From an uncultured Oxalobacteraceae bacterium (GTDB lineage Bacteria > Pseudomonadota > Gammaproteobacteria > Burkholderiales > Burkholderiaceae_D): a DNA stretch of 64,000 nucleotides. How positions within the stretch are numbered: the stretch's first letter is position 1; every line of letters starts with the position of its first letter. Of the stretch, positions 1-10,297 are shown in pieces. The stretch covers positions 22,549-86,548 of the forward strand of contig CAITOF010000052.1 in the NCBI GenBank assembly GCA_903893945.1. The letters are read 5' to 3'. The notes under the pieces are model-generated. The model was given only the letters and a program-made list of their open reading frames with translations. It was not told the origin of the DNA and ran no database searches. Made by a program: the position numbers and the translations under genes.

Positions 1-1683
1 CGCAACGATATCACCCAAGGCCGTCAGTTTTTCTGAGCGTACCAGCTCCGCCTGTGCCAGTTGCAGATTTTGCATCGTCGTGGCCAGATTGGTGTTGGTT
101 TCCTCTAACTCGGCGGTGCGTTCCTCAACCCGCTTTTCGAGCTGGTAATTCAATTCCTGCAATGCCTGCTCGGCTTGCAACTGTAAAGTAATGTCGCGGG
201 CAATGCCAAGAAAGCCGACGATTTTTCCAGCACTGTCCTGAACACGCGTTACTGTCAGCGACACGTTTAAATGCTGACCATTTTTGCAGATATAAGTCCA
301 ATTCCGGGTTTCCGAACCCAATTTTGCCGCGATGACTGTCAGTACTTCCGTGGTCTTGACGTCACGGCCCAGATGCTGGCTCAGTTCCTTGCTACGCTGT
401 ATCAGTTCGTTGGGGTCGTGGATTTCAAAAGGCATCGGCAAACCGATCTGCTCCCTGGCCCGGTAACCCAGCATTTTTTCCGCGCCACGATTGAACATCT
501 GGACAACACCCACCACATCGGTGGAAATAATCGCGATTTCCGAGGCGGCGTCCAACACATAGTTCAATTGGCGATTCGCGTGCGCCACGGCGGCCTCCAC
601 CAGTTTTCTGTCGGTGATGTCACGGCAGATAATCAGCACATGTTCGGCATCGTCAATTTCCAGTAATGAGGCGGACACCAGGACATTGATCAGCGCGCCA
701 TTTTTGTGCTTGATAATCGTTTCGTAATTGGTAAACGCGCCATTTTTCACCAGATTACGCTGCCAGTCCTGGCGCTGATCGCGGGTAATGCCCAATTCGA
801 CTTCATCGATGGTTTTGCCGACCAGTTCGCCATGCGTATGGCCGGTCATATTTTCCACGCCGGCATTGGCATAAATTATAAAAGCATCGGAGGTTCGGCT
901 GAGCAGCATGAAATCCGGTACGGCATCAATGACTTTGAGCATGCGTTCCGCGGTCCGGCGTTCGCTCTCTTCACTTTTGCGCAGTAGCTGAATTTCCTTT
1001 TTCAGTGTATTGGTCACCAGATTGATTGCGAAACCAACGCGTCCGATTTCATCGTCGCCGACATAATCAATGGAAACGTCATAATTACCGTGCAGGATCT
1101 GGTTCGCCGCCTTCTCCAATTTGTTCAGGTGACGGCCCAGCCAGTCAATTAACAGGAGTCCGAGTATCAGGCTGACGATCAGCGTGGAAATGGAAAAAAT
1201 GACGACTTTTTTGGCGAGCTCAAACTGGGCATGCGGTTTAAAAAGTGACGATCCACCGTACAGTATGTGCGAATATTGTCCCGTCTTGAAAAATATCGGT
1301 TGATAAAATGTGGGGGTCTCGAAAGGATACTTTTCGATCAGCTCAATGGCCTTGAGTATCGGAGTCGTAGCGGTAAAATTGAGGCCGTTCCAGCCCTGAA
1401 GTTTGACCAGGTGACCCGGCTGATCGAAATACGCATAATAAATATCATAGTCTTCTGCCTGACACGCCTTCACGACCGGTTTGATGTTGCCGTCCTGTAT
1501 CTCGGTCAAATGCCGGTCAAACTGGCTGCTGAGGCAGGACTTCAATTGTTCCAGCCTTTCTACCGCGATCTGATCCAGATAACCGTTGATCATCTGAAAA
1601 TTAATGGCCGCTATTGACGCCAGTGCGATAATTTCCAGAAGCAGGCAAACAGAAATCACTTTCCATTTCAGGGTTATTTTCAT
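1..1683 (-). CDS. PAS-domain sensor histidine kinase, cut by the left edge
   Basis: Minus-strand frame open from an ATG at 1683 to the window edge (561 codons, C-terminus missing). Translated by eye: a membrane segment near residues 6-28, an extracytoplasmic region of about 120 residues, a second membrane segment near 155-175, a HAMP-like linker, two PAS domains (about 240-365 and 370-500), a coiled coil ending in LEKRVEERTAELEETN, then the start of a HisKA domain (VRSEKLTALGDIVA). The phospho-accepting His and the ATPase domain lie outside the window. It follows dctA by 94 nt on the same strand, so it could sense dicarboxylates or share the dctA transcript; that link is inference. A hybrid kinase with a receiver domain cannot be excluded. 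Confidence 0.85.
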   Translation of the reverse strand, partial: MKITLKWKVISVCLLLEIIALASIAAINFQMINGYLDQIAVERLEQLKSCLSSQFDRHLTEIQDGNIKPVVKACQAEDYDIYYAYFDQPGHLVKLQGWNGLNFTATTPILKAIELIEKYPFETPTFYQPIFFKTGQYSHILYGGSSLFKPHAQFELAKKVVIFSISTLIVSLILGLLLIDWLGRHLNKLEKAANQILHGNYDVSIDYVGDDEIGRVGFAINLVTNTLKKEIQLLRKSEESERRTAERMLKVIDAVPDFMLLSRTSDAFIIYANAGVENMTGHTHGELVGKTIDEVELGITRDQRQDWQRNLVKNGAFTNYETIIKHKNGALINVLVSASLLEIDDAEHVLIICRDITDRKLVEAAVAHANRQLNYVLDAASEIAIISTDVVGVVQMFNRGAEKMLGYRAREQIGLPMPFEIHDPNELIQRSKELSQHLGRDVKTTEVLTVIAAKLGSETRNWTYICKNGQHLNVSLTVTRVQDSAGKIVGFLGIARDITLQLQAEQALQELNYQLEKRVEERTAELEETNTNLATTMQNLQLAQAELVRSEKLTALGDIVA

Positions 1684-1777
1684 AGCACGATCACACTCAT
1701 GATGAAAGTCCGGTTTCTGTTTTTATTGAGTCACATCTGGCTGACACTGACCCCGTCAGGCGTTTACATTTCAAGTT

Positions 1778-3031
1778 CTACTTCCTGGAAAGTTCCTGTT
1801 TTAACGTGGTCATGTCCAATTCATTTTCCCACTTGGATACCACAATGGTCGCCACGCCATTGCCGACAAAATTGGTTAAGGCGCGGCATTCGCTCATGAA
1901 CCTGTCTATGCCCAGAATCAGCGCCATACCCGCCACGGGTATGGTCGGCACCACCGCCAGAGTCGCCGCCAGAGTGATAAACCCGGCACCGGTAATGCCT
2001 GATGCGCCTTTGGAGGTCAGCATTGCCACACCCAAAATGGTTAATTGCTGGAACAGAGTCAGATCAGTATTGGTGGCCTGAGCCACAAACAGGGCCGCCA
2101 TGGTCATGTAAATATTCGTGCCATCCAGATTAAACGAATAACCGGTGGGCACTACCAGGCCCACCACCGATTTTGCGCAACCCAGTTTCTGCAGCTTGTC
2201 CATCAGGGAGGGCAAGGCACTTTCCGACGAACTGGTACCCAGCACAATCAGCAGTTCCTCTTTTATGTAGACAATAAAGCGCCAGATGGAAAATCCGGTC
2301 ATCCGCGCGACGACGCCCAGCACAACAAAAATGAAAAGTCCGCAGGTCAGGTAAAACGAGCCCATCAGTTTTGCCAGCGGTATTAATGAAGCCAGTCCGT
2401 ATTTTCCGATGGTGAAGGCCATCGCGCCAAACGCGCCTATGGGCGCGAGCCGCATCAGCTTGCTGACAATGGAAAAAATAACCCGGGAAAGGTCCTCAAC
2501 CAGTTGCAGAATGACGCGGCCTTTTTCGCCCAGCGTTGACAGGGCAAAGCCAAACAGTATGGCGATCAGGAGTACCTGCAAAATATCGCCCTGGACGAAC
2601 GCGCCCATGAACGTATCCGGAATAATATTCAGCAAAAATTGGACCGTGGTCGGCAAATGGGCCTTGGTGGTGTATTGCGCAATGGCGCTGGTATCCAGCG
2701 TGGCCGGATCGGCATTAAAGCCGTCACCGGGCCGGATAAGATTGGCAACGATAATGCCGATCACCAGGGCGAAGGTGGAGATGACTTCAAAATAGATCAA
2801 TGCCTTGCCACCGACACGCCCCACTTTTTTGATATCCTGCATTCCCGCAATACCGGTCACTACCGTACAAAAAATAACGGGCGCGATAATCATTTTAATC
2901 AGCTTGATAAATCCGTCGCCGAATGGTTTCAGATCGATGGCAAAACCGGGCTGGTAGACACCTATCAGGATTCCACAAAAGATGGCGAACAGGACCTGGA
3001 CATAAAGAATTTTATAAAGTGGTTTTTTCAT
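1778..3031 (-). CDS. dctA: C4-dicarboxylate transport protein DctA
   Basis: 417 aa, typical length for the DAACS (glutamate/dicarboxylate:cation symporter) family. Family marks include [19 protein letters not shown], where the reentrant loop carries substrate and cation contacts, the upstream [14 protein letters not shown] serine-rich loop, and a C-terminal [13 protein letters not shown]. Eight or so hydrophobic segments are evident. It should take up succinate, fumarate and malate across the inner membrane. It begins [17 protein letters not shown], a standard DctA N-terminus. A sigma70-like promoter lies about 65 nt upstream. A sensor kinase gene follows on the same strand. Confidence 0.95.
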   Translation of the reverse strand: MKKPLYKILYVQVLFAIFCGILIGVYQPGFAIDLKPFGDGFIKLIKMIIAPVIFCTVVTGIAGMQDIKKVGRVGGKALIYFEVISTFALVIGIIVANLIRPGDGFNADPATLDTSAIAQYTTKAHLPTTVQFLLNIIPDTFMGAFVQGDILQVLLIAILFGFALSTLGEKGRVILQLVEDLSRVIFSIVSKLMRLAPIGAFGAMAFTIGKYGLASLIPLAKLMGSFYLTCGLFIFVVLGVVARMTGFSIWRFIVYIKEELLIVLGTSSSESALPSLMDKLQKLGCAKSVVGLVVPTGYSFNLDGTNIYMTMAALFVAQATNTDLTLFQQLTILGVAMLTSKGASGITGAGFITLAATLAVVPTIPVAGMALILGIDRFMSECRALTNFVGNGVATIVVSKWENELDMTTLKQELSRK

Positions 3032-3095
3032 AGCGATACTTTTAGCGTGGGGTTGTCTCGGTTATGGGAACTCATTTTTTGATGTATCACCAAAC

Positions 3096-3123
3096 ATTGT
3101 AATTTAAACCGCCCTACTTGCAA
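3096..3123 (-). promoter_or_regulatory. Putative sigma70 promoter of dctA
   Basis: On the minus strand TTGCAA, 16 nt, then TACAAT, ending 65 nt before the dctA ATG. The -10 matches 5 of 6 positions and the -35 matches 4 of 6. I saw no GG-N10-GC sigma54 element in the same leader, unlike rhizobial dctA. This is a pattern call only. Confidence 0.4.
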
Positions 3124-3293
3124 TTAAAATAAAGAAAAGAGTCGAATCGATCAAACTAATGCTGTTTTTGTATTGAAATCAGCTGGAACAGCCACTGTCC
3201 GGGCACGCCCCGGAGCCTGATTTATTATTAAAAAAGAATGATAATCTGAAAACTGGGACGATTCAGACCGGATCGCCTGCGGCACTGGGGCAA

Positions 3294-4598
3294 TCAGTGC
3301 TCTGCAGTGGATACCGTCGCTGACAGCGGAAACTGGATGGAGAATGTGCTTCCCTCGCCAGAAGTGGAATCGATCGACAGCACGGCTTTATGGCGCAACA
3401 CAACGTGCTTGACAATCGCCAGACCGAGACCTGTTCCCTGGGTTTCGCGCGAACGGCTTTTGTCGACCCGATAAAACCGTTCAGTCAGCCTTGCAATGTG
3501 CTCCGGGCTGATCCCTATCCCGCTGTCCTTGACCGAAAACAGGGGGCCGTTTTCAGTTTGGGTCCAACTGATAACCACAGTGCCACCCGCCGGGGTATAA
3601 CGGACTGCATTGGAAGCCAGATTGGTAAACGCGCTACGCAATTCATCCAGACTGCCCATGACGTCCGGGCCCTGATTGATCAAAGAAATCTGGTGTTTGC
3701 CGACCGACAATCCATGCATTTCGGAGACCATGGATTCGAGCAGGTTGCGCATATTGATATGCTCGACCCGAATTGGGAAATCAACTGACTCAAGCCGCGT
3801 CAGCGTCAGCATGTCTTCAACCAGACTTTGCATGCGCTGACCCTGTTCGGCCATTAACTTTATGTGGCCGGCGCGGGTCATGCTGTCCATCTCCGGTTGC
3901 ATCGCATTTATTTCAAGAAATCCGTTGATAACCGTCAGTGGTGTACGCAATTCATGCGACGCATTGGCGATGAAGTCGCGTCGCATACGGTCGATCCGCT
4001 CACTTTCTGTCACATCGTGAGTAACCAGAATCTGCCGGCGATTTTCGAATTTGATAATGTGCAGGATCAGTTTGCGATCCCGGTGGGTCACGGTCAGTGG
4101 TTTATCAAACCGGCCCAGAATGATGTAGTCCATGAATTCGGGACTGCGGATCAGGTTGGTGATGCGCATATTCTTATCCTGGCTGAGCTTCAATCCCAGG
4201 TGCTGCTCGGCCACCGGATTGCACCATTCCAGAAAGAGCACATCGTCCATGATGACCACCCCGTCCGGTAACAGCGTCATAGCCTGTCTGAATCGGGCCA
4301 GCCACTCGGACAATTCGATCTGGTTCTTTTCATCTTCACGGCGCATTCGGTACAGGCGCGAGAAAATTTCTGTCCAGGCACCCCATCCGTCCGGCAATTT
4401 GCTGCTGTCCGGGCTGTCCAGCCAGAGCGAAAGCCGGTACAGGTAATTCAGTTGAAGAAATATCAATATCGTCAATCCGACGCCAATCGATACCGCACTC
4501 CACAGCATACTGGAAAAATACCCGATCGCCAGTGCTATCAGAAGCACAATGAACATGCGCAGAACGGCCGGCACCCAAAATGTTATTTTCGGACTCAT
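3294..4598 (-). CDS. phoR: Phosphate regulon sensor histidine kinase PhoR
   Basis: 434 aa. Two hydrophobic segments at the N-terminus (about 10-50), a charged linker, a PAS domain (about 100-195), a HisKA domain with NASHELRTPLT (His about 215), an N-box NLASNAVRYTP, G boxes DSGIGIS and GTGLGLAIVKH, and ERFYRVDKSRSRETQGTG. The architecture matches PhoR, which has no large periplasmic sensor and is controlled through PhoU and the Pst transporter. It lies 98 nt after phoB and ends the pst-phoU-phoB-phoR block. It should phosphorylate PhoB when phosphate is short. Confidence 0.95.
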   Translation of the reverse strand: MSPKITFWVPAVLRMFIVLLIALAIGYFSSMLWSAVSIGVGLTILIFLQLNYLYRLSLWLDSPDSSKLPDGWGAWTEIFSRLYRMRREDEKNQIELSEWLARFRQAMTLLPDGVVIMDDVLFLEWCNPVAEQHLGLKLSQDKNMRITNLIRSPEFMDYIILGRFDKPLTVTHRDRKLILHIIKFENRRQILVTHDVTESERIDRMRRDFIANASHELRTPLTVINGFLEINAMQPEMDSMTRAGHIKLMAEQGQRMQSLVEDMLTLTRLESVDFPIRVEHINMRNLLESMVSEMHGLSVGKHQISLINQGPDVMGSLDELRSAFTNLASNAVRYTPAGGTVVISWTQTENGPLFSVKDSGIGISPEHIARLTERFYRVDKSRSRETQGTGLGLAIVKHVVLRHKAVLSIDSTSGEGSTFSIQFPLSATVSTAEH

Positions 4599-4696
4599 TC
4601 GATGCTTTGATTGTTATTTTGAATAATGGTCATTGTAATGACAATTAAACCTGTTGGGCCAGTTGTTTGATCCTTTGCAGGACGGAATCCAACTAT

Positions 4697-5386
4697 TTAT
4701 CGTTCTGAGAGCATGTAACCGACACTGCGCACCGTTTTGATCAGTTTCTCGGATTCCTTCAGCACTTTACGCAGCCGCAGTACATGGACATCCACGGTAC
4801 GCTCTTCGATAACGACATGGTCGCCCCATACCTTGTCGAGTAACTGGCTGCGTGAAAACACGCGGTCCGGGTGGGCCAGAAAAAATTTGAGAAGCTTGTA
4901 TTCCGCATGACCAATATCAACGCGCTTGTCATTTAGCATCACGGAACAACTGACCGGATCCAGTACGATGGGACCCGCGGACAATATGCTTTGCCCATGC
5001 TCGGGCGCTTTGCGTCGCAGCACGGTTTTGATACGGGCGGTCAATTCCCGGGGTGAAAAGGGTTTGGTGACATAATCATCGGCACCGTGATCCAGGCCAG
5101 CGATTTTATCTTCTTCCATACTTTTGGCGGTCAGCATGATGATGGGTAGCGCGGTAAACTGGCGGTCTGAACGTATTTTTGATAACAGCCGGATACCGCT
5201 CTGATCCGGCAGCATCCAGTCCAGCAGCACCAGATTCGGCATGCGTCGGGAGATATACGCCCAGGCATCAGCCGTGTTGCTCACTGAATAGGTGTCCCAG
5301 CCCGCTGCACGCAGGGTAAAGCTGACCAGCTCAACAATGGCCGGTTCGTCTTCAACGATCAGGATGGTTGTTTTATCTGCACTCAT
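4697..5386 (-). CDS. phoB: Phosphate regulon response regulator PhoB
   Basis: 229 aa OmpR/PhoB-family regulator. The receiver domain has the acidic pair at residues 12-14 (VEDEP), phospho-acceptor Asp56 (LLDWMLP) and Lys108 (VTKPF). The C-terminal winged helix has RVFSRSQLLDKVWG and the recognition-helix region ERTVDVHVLRLRKVL. It should bind tandem 7-bp Pho-box repeats; several such repeats are present in this window before pstS, ppk, the olsB-type gene and a glycosyltransferase. It sits between phoU and phoR on the same strand. Confidence 0.97.
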   Translation of the reverse strand: MSADKTTILIVEDEPAIVELVSFTLRAAGWDTYSVSNTADAWAYISRRMPNLVLLDWMLPDQSGIRLLSKIRSDRQFTALPIIMLTAKSMEEDKIAGLDHGADDYVTKPFSPRELTARIKTVLRRKAPEHGQSILSAGPIVLDPVSCSVMLNDKRVDIGHAEYKLLKFFLAHPDRVFSRSQLLDKVWGDHVVIEERTVDVHVLRLRKVLKESEKLIKTVRSVGYMLSER

Positions 5387-5472
5387 TCATTTTTCCATTA
5401 TTTTTTTCTCAGGGTTCCTGCAAAACCGCTCATCGTTGCATCACAACGCGGTCGTGACCATTTGCGCAAGCG

Positions 5473-6177
5473 CTATTTATTGTCGGGGTGCACTTCAGCA
5501 TAATCGCTGTGCCGGATGTCTTTACCTTCAACAATAAAGATCACATGTTCGGCAATATTTTTTGCGTGGTCGCCAATACGCTCAATCGCCTTCGCCACCC
5601 ACAATGCATCCAGTGCTGCCGATATCGTGCGCGGATCTTCCATCATGTAGGTGATCAGGTTGCGCATGACCGCCCGGAAATCCTGGTCTATCAAGGTATC
5701 CCGGGCAATCAGTTTAATCGCCTGTTTATGATCCAGACGTGCCAGCGAATCCAGCGATTCGTGCAACATGTTGCCGACCTGCGAGGCCAGCCCGCGGATT
5801 GAATCGTAATCATTGAAAATCAGCACGGTACGCTGATGATCTTTGCCCTGTGCGATGCGCGCAATTTTACTGGATTCATCACCAATACGTTCCAGATCAG
5901 TGATTACCTTGACCGTTGCCATGACAGTTCGCAAATCGTTGGCAGCAGGCTGACGTTTTAAAATCAGGTGGCGGCAGGCGTCATCCAGATCGATTTCAAG
6001 CTGGTTCACACTGGCATCGGCGGCGATTACACTGCTGGCCAATTCCACGTTTCCAACACGATAGGCGGAAATGGAATCATGAAACTGATTCTCAACCAGA
6101 CCACCCATCAGTAAAACCTTGGAGCGCATTGCTTCCAGATCGGTATCGTACTGCTTGGAAGAATGTTCATCCGTCAT
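5473..6177 (-). CDS. phoU: Phosphate signalling protein PhoU
   Basis: 234 aa, usual length. Two PhoU helical-bundle repeats are visible, each with the metal-binding E/DxxxD pattern (TDLERIGDESSKIA and KAIERIGDHAKNIAEH). It couples the Pst transporter to PhoR and keeps PhoR inactive when phosphate is plentiful. It starts after GGGGAT, a clear ribosome site, 57 nt downstream of pstB. The position between pstB and phoB matches the usual operon logic. Confidence 0.97.
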   Translation of the reverse strand: MTDEHSSKQYDTDLEAMRSKVLLMGGLVENQFHDSISAYRVGNVELASSVIAADASVNQLEIDLDDACRHLILKRQPAANDLRTVMATVKVITDLERIGDESSKIARIAQGKDHQRTVLIFNDYDSIRGLASQVGNMLHESLDSLARLDHKQAIKLIARDTLIDQDFRAVMRNLITYMMEDPRTISAALDALWVAKAIERIGDHAKNIAEHVIFIVEGKDIRHSDYAEVHPDNK

Positions 6178-6234
6178 CGCTTATCCCCTAGTAAAGTGAA
6201 CCTGTCACTCAAAAAATGTCAATTGAAATGATTA

Positions 6235-7026
6235 TCAGCCAAAGCGGCCGGTAATGTAATCCTGTGTTTCTTTTTTAACCGGGTTCATGAACACCTGGTC
6301 CGTCACGCCGGCCTCGACCAGTTCACCAAGATACATGTAGGCCGTGTAATCCGAACAGCGCGCCGCCTGCTGCATGTTGTGAGTGACAATGGCAATCGTA
6401 TAGTCTTCTTTTAATTCGTTAATCAATTCCTCAATCTTGGCCGTGGAAATCGGATCAAGTGCCGATGTCGGTTCATCGAGCAGCAGTACATCCGGTTTTA
6501 CCGCCACACCGCGTGCAATGCACAGCCGTTGTTGCTGACCGCCGGACAGGCTCAGTCCGCTTTTGCTCAGCTTGTCTTTTACTTCGCTCCACAGGGCCGC
6601 CTTATGCAAGGCCCATTCGACGCGTTCATTCAATTCGCCCTTGGATAAGTCCTCATACAGGCGCACGCCAAATGCTATGTTGTCGTAAATCGACATCGGA
6701 AACGGTGTCGGTTTCTGGAACACCATGCCAATTTTTGCGCGCAGCATATTGATGTCCTGCGCCGGATCCAGAATGTTCTTATCCTTATAGATAATTTTAC
6801 CTTCAGCACGCTGCCCGGGGTACAGATCATACATGCGATTCAGGGTGCGCAATAAAGTTGATTTACCGCAGCCTGACGGACCGATAAAGGCCGTCACTTT
6901 CTTTTCTTTTATCGACAAATTGATATTTTTCAGGCTTTGTGTCGCGCCATAAAAAAAATTCAGGCCGGATATCTGTATGGCAGACGGCAATGAATCATGT
7001 GCAAGTAATTGAGCCGAAGCGGGCAT
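6235..7026 (-). CDS. pstB: Phosphate ABC transporter ATP-binding protein PstB
   Basis: 263 aa. Walker A is [10 protein letters not shown], the PstB-typical [19 protein letters not shown] follows, the ABC signature is [14 protein letters not shown], Walker B is [15 protein letters not shown], and the H-loop is [16 protein letters not shown]. It powers phosphate import through PstC/PstA. A good ribosome site (AAGGATT) precedes the ATG. It lies 31 nt after pstA and before phoU. Confidence 0.98.
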   Translation of the reverse strand: MPASAQLLAHDSLPSAIQISGLNFFYGATQSLKNINLSIKEKKVTAFIGPSGCGKSTLLRTLNRMYDLYPGQRAEGKIIYKDKNILDPAQDINMLRAKIGMVFQKPTPFPMSIYDNIAFGVRLYEDLSKGELNERVEWALHKAALWSEVKDKLSKSGLSLSGGQQQRLCIARGVAVKPDVLLLDEPTSALDPISTAKIEELINELKEDYTIAIVTHNMQQAARCSDYTAYMYLGELVEAGVTDQVFMNPVKKETQDYITGRFG

Positions 7027-7057
7027 GAATTAATCCTTTAAAATTCCGTTATTCAAT

Positions 7058-7915
7058 TTAGCCGTGTATTTTTTGACTGAAAATGGTACGGGATAAAATA
7101 TTCAAACTTAGTACGCTGAACGTAATTATCAATGCGCCGCCCCAGGCAAGCGTGCGCCAGTTATCGTAGGGACTCATCGCAAACTGGTAAATCACGACAG
7201 GAAGATTGGCCATGGGTTTATTCATGTCCGCGTTAAAGAACTGGTTGTTCAGGGCGGTGAACAGTAAGGGTGCCGTTTCGCCTGAGATACGCGCGACAGC
7301 CAGCAGGATACCGGTGATTACTCCCGCCTTGACAGCGCGCAGGCGCACCAGAATGGCCACTTTCCAGCGTGGTGCACCGAGCGCATAGGCGGCCTCGCGC
7401 AGATTGCCCGGAACCAGTTGCAGCATGTTGTCAGTGGTCCGGACAATCACGGGAATGGCAATCAGGGAAATGGCAATGCTGCCGGCCCAGCCGGAAAAAT
7501 GATTGATGTTGGCCACATACATGGCATAGACGAACAGACCGATTACGATGGAAGGCGCAGACAGCATGATATCGGTCACAAAACGGGTTAGCTGGGCAAA
7601 CCAGTTTTGTTCACCGTATTCAGCCAGATACAGGCCGGCCAGTATGCCAACGGGCGTGCAGAACAGCGTGGCAAATCCGACCATCAGGACACTACCGACA
7701 ATCGCATTCAACAGCCCGCCTCCATCAGCCCCCGGCGGCGGCGTCATCTGCGTCAGCATATCCGTATTGAGTGAATTGATCCCTTTGACAAAAAGGGTAA
7801 GCAAAATCCATAGCAGAAAGAAAATGCCGACTATCATCGCCAGGAAAGACAAGGAGATTCCGATTCGATGAGTCAGCAGGCGCCGCCGGTAGACAGGGTT
7901 TTTGACAGGTTCCAT
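7058..7915 (-). CDS. pstA: Phosphate ABC transporter permease PstA
   Basis: 285 aa inner-membrane permease with about six membrane segments. It carries the inner-membrane-component motif near EAAYALGAPRWKVAILV and the family stretch RISGETAPLLFTALNNQFF. Its ATG overlaps the pstC stop by one base (TAATG), which points to translational coupling. With PstC it forms the channel for phosphate delivered by PstS. Confidence 0.97.
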   Translation of the reverse strand: MEPVKNPVYRRRLLTHRIGISLSFLAMIVGIFFLLWILLTLFVKGINSLNTDMLTQMTPPPGADGGGLLNAIVGSVLMVGFATLFCTPVGILAGLYLAEYGEQNWFAQLTRFVTDIMLSAPSIVIGLFVYAMYVANINHFSGWAGSIAISLIAIPVIVRTTDNMLQLVPGNLREAAYALGAPRWKVAILVRLRAVKAGVITGILLAVARISGETAPLLFTALNNQFFNADMNKPMANLPVVIYQFAMSPYDNWRTLAWGGALIITFSVLSLNILSRTIFSQKIHG

Positions 7916-8982
7916 TATTTCAACCCTTCATTCTTCTTCATGGCCAGCAGCATTAGCTTCGCCGCCGACAGAACGATAAACGTGATGACAAACAGGATAA
8001 GTCCCAGCGCAAACAGCGAGGATACATGCAAGGGTGTATCCGCTTCTGCAAATTCGTTGGCCAGCGTCGACGCGATGCTGTTGCCCGGAGCAAACAAGGA
8101 CCATGAGAGCCGGTTGGCATTGCCGATGACAAAGGTGATCGCCATGGTTTCCCCGAGCGCTCGCCCAAGGCCGAGCATGACTCCACCCACTACCCCTATT
8201 TTGGTGTAAGGCAGTACAATCTTTCTGACAACTTCCCATTTGGTACAGCCGAGTCCATAGGCCGATTCTTTCAGTATCGGTGGCACGACTTCAAACACGT
8301 CACGCATCACCGACGCAATGAATGGAATAATCATGATGGACAAAATAATACCTGCCGTCAGCATACCGACACCAATCATCGGACCCTGAAACATTCTGCC
8401 GATGCCGGGGATATCGCCCAATGTGCCCTTCAGGATGGGCTGGATTCTCTCGGCGCAAAATGGGGCAAAAATGAACAGTCCCCACATGCCGTAAATAATG
8501 CTGGGAATGCCCGCCAACAATTCAACAGCGGTGCCGAGTGGACGCTTCAACCAGGCCGGGCAAATTTCGGTAAGAAAGAGCGCGATACCGAAACTGATGG
8601 GAAATGCGATCAGTAATGCTATAAAGGAAGTGACTAAGGTACCAACGATGGCAATCAGCGCACCATACTGGTCATTGACCGGATCCCATTCAATTCTCGT
8701 AATGAAACCCGGGCCAAACTCATGAAACGCCGGCCACGATCCCTGGATCAGGGAGATGATAATCCCCATCAGCACCAGCAGCACACTGAGCGCAAACAGG
8801 AAAGTGACTTTATGAAAAACAAAATCACCGAATTTATGGGATCTCAAAGAAGGCGTTTCCACCGCCCCTGCCTGACCCGCAAAGCCCGGCGCGGCATCCG
8901 GGTCGGTGTTTGCACCAATCCGGACTGTTTTCAAATTCCCATCTGCGTCATTGACCCCGTCAGCAGCGCTTTCTATCATCAT
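7915..8982 (-). CDS. pstC: Phosphate ABC transporter permease PstC
   Basis: 355 aa, with about six membrane segments and the permease motif around [18 protein letters not shown] followed by [16 protein letters not shown], typical of PstC. The first 60 residues form a hydrophilic N-terminal tail that is longer than in the E. coli protein (319 aa). A second ATG directly follows the first, so the start could be one codon later. It sits between pstS (73 nt upstream) and pstA. Confidence 0.96.
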   Translation of the reverse strand: MMIESAADGVNDADGNLKTVRIGANTDPDAAPGFAGQAGAVETPSLRSHKFGDFVFHKVTFLFALSVLLVLMGIIISLIQGSWPAFHEFGPGFITRIEWDPVNDQYGALIAIVGTLVTSFIALLIAFPISFGIALFLTEICPAWLKRPLGTAVELLAGIPSIIYGMWGLFIFAPFCAERIQPILKGTLGDIPGIGRMFQGPMIGVGMLTAGIILSIMIIPFIASVMRDVFEVVPPILKESAYGLGCTKWEVVRKIVLPYTKIGVVGGVMLGLGRALGETMAITFVIGNANRLSWSLFAPGNSIASTLANEFAEADTPLHVSSLFALGLILFVITFIVLSAAKLMLLAMKKNEGLK

Positions 8983-9055
8983 GACAATTCCGTCGTTTAA
9001 CCTGAACCACTTTTTGAAAAATCGGCACTACACTGTATCTCGCTGTGCTGTGCGA

Positions 9056-10108
9056 TTACCAGACTGGTTTGCCAGACGCGTCTTTCACTTGCGACTTCCA
9101 CGAGTCCTGTACCAGCTTGGTCACCGCGGCAGGCAGTGGCACGTAGTCCAGTTCAATCGCCATTGCATCACCATTTTTAAAGGCCCACTCAAAAAACTTC
9201 AATACTTCGTTCCCTTTTGCGGCATCGGCCTGCTGCTTGTACATCAATATAAATGATGCACCGGTAATTGGCCAGCTGGCTTTACCACTCTGATTGGTCA
9301 ATACTACATAGTAGCCGGGCGATTTGGCCCAATCCGCACCCGCCGCGGCCGCTTTGAATGAATCCTCACCAGGCTCGACGAAATTACCGTCTTTATTCTT
9401 GATTTGCGCGTAGATCATCTTGTTTTTTTTCACGTACGCATATTCCACGTACCCGATCGATCCTTTGACGTTCAGTACGCTCGCCGCAACCCCTTCATTG
9501 CCTTTGCCGCCCAGGCCCACTGGCCATTTCACGGCGGTGCTGGCGCCGACTGTCGATTTGAATTCGGCATTGACTTTAGACAGGTAATCGGTCCACAAAA
9601 AAGTGGAACCGGAACCGTCGGAACGGTGTACCACGCTGATGTCAGTGGCAGGCAATTTCAGATCCGCGTTAAGCGCAGTAATTTCAGGTGCATTCCATTT
9701 GGTGATTTTTCCCAGATAAATCCCTGCGAGTATGTCGCCGGTCAGTTTCAGCTTGCCGGCGGCAACGCCTTCCAGATTGACGACAGGGACCAGTCCTCCC
9801 ATAATGGCAGGAAACTGGAACAGACCCGCTTCATCGAGCTCTTCCGGTTTTAGCGGCATATCCGACGCGCCAAAGTCGACTGTCTTGCTTTTAATCTGTT
9901 TGATGCCGGCTCCGGAGCCGACCGACTGGTAGTTGAGCCCATTGCCAGTCTGTTTTTTGTATGCGTCGGCCCATTTTGCATAGATCGGATAGGGGAAAGT
10001 TGCACCGGCACCTGTCAGGTCTGTTGCGTAAGCTGACGACATCGACAGCGCGGCGGCACTCCATGTCAGGGTCAGCACAAACTTCTTAAGGATAGTTTTA
10101 AATAGCAT
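9056..10108 (-). CDS. pstS: Periplasmic phosphate-binding protein PstS
   Basis: 350 aa. It has a signal peptide with the likely cut after SSAYA, mature start TDLTGAGATFPYPIY, and phosphate-contact motifs VGSGAGIKQI, VDFGASDMP and RSDGSGSTFLWTDYLS. The C-terminus holds WKSQVKDASGKPVW, like other betaproteobacterial PstS. It is the first gene of the pst-phoU-phoBR block. A strong PhoB box with a correctly spaced -10 element lies 50-90 nt upstream, so phosphate starvation should induce it. Confidence 0.98.
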   Translation of the reverse strand: MLFKTILKKFVLTLTWSAAALSMSSAYATDLTGAGATFPYPIYAKWADAYKKQTGNGLNYQSVGSGAGIKQIKSKTVDFGASDMPLKPEELDEAGLFQFPAIMGGLVPVVNLEGVAAGKLKLTGDILAGIYLGKITKWNAPEITALNADLKLPATDISVVHRSDGSGSTFLWTDYLSKVNAEFKSTVGASTAVKWPVGLGGKGNEGVAASVLNVKGSIGYVEYAYVKKNKMIYAQIKNKDGNFVEPGEDSFKAAAAGADWAKSPGYYVVLTNQSGKASWPITGASFILMYKQQADAAKGNEVLKFFEWAFKNGDAMAIELDYVPLPAAVTKLVQDSWKSQVKDASGKPVW

Positions 10109-10160
10109 GTAAGCTCCGTCGGGTTAAAAGCAAAATACTGGTGACTGTTATCATGCTGGC

Positions 10161-10194
10161 ACTTTACAGTCTGTTTGTGACATCAATATGACAC
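10161..10194 (-). promoter_or_regulatory. PhoB box and -10 element of pstS
   Basis: Read on the minus strand: GTGTCAT, 4 nt, ATGTCAC (10194 to 10177), then exactly 10 nt, then TAAAGT (10166 to 10161). The two 7-bp units on an 11-bp period match the PhoB consensus CTGTCAT closely, and the spacing to the -10 hexamer is that of class II PhoB promoters, where PhoB replaces the -35 contact. Seen directly; PhoB binding is inferred from the family. Confidence 0.85.
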
Positions 10195-10297
10195 AAACCC
10201 GGTGATTAGATGGCTTGTAACATGTTGTATATGGCTGAATTACAAGCCAAACCATTGAATAAATAGGACTCACCGCCAGATTGGCATGCATTTCAGG

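Noticed and set aside
3196..3216. GC-rich hairpin (CCGGG / CCCGG) downstream of phoR
   Set aside because: No T-run on the minus strand after the stem, so not called as a terminator.
6202..6222. PhoB-like CTGTCAC and ATGTCAA between pstB and phoU
   Set aside because: Spacing is 7 nt and the plus-strand direction points into the antisense of pstB.
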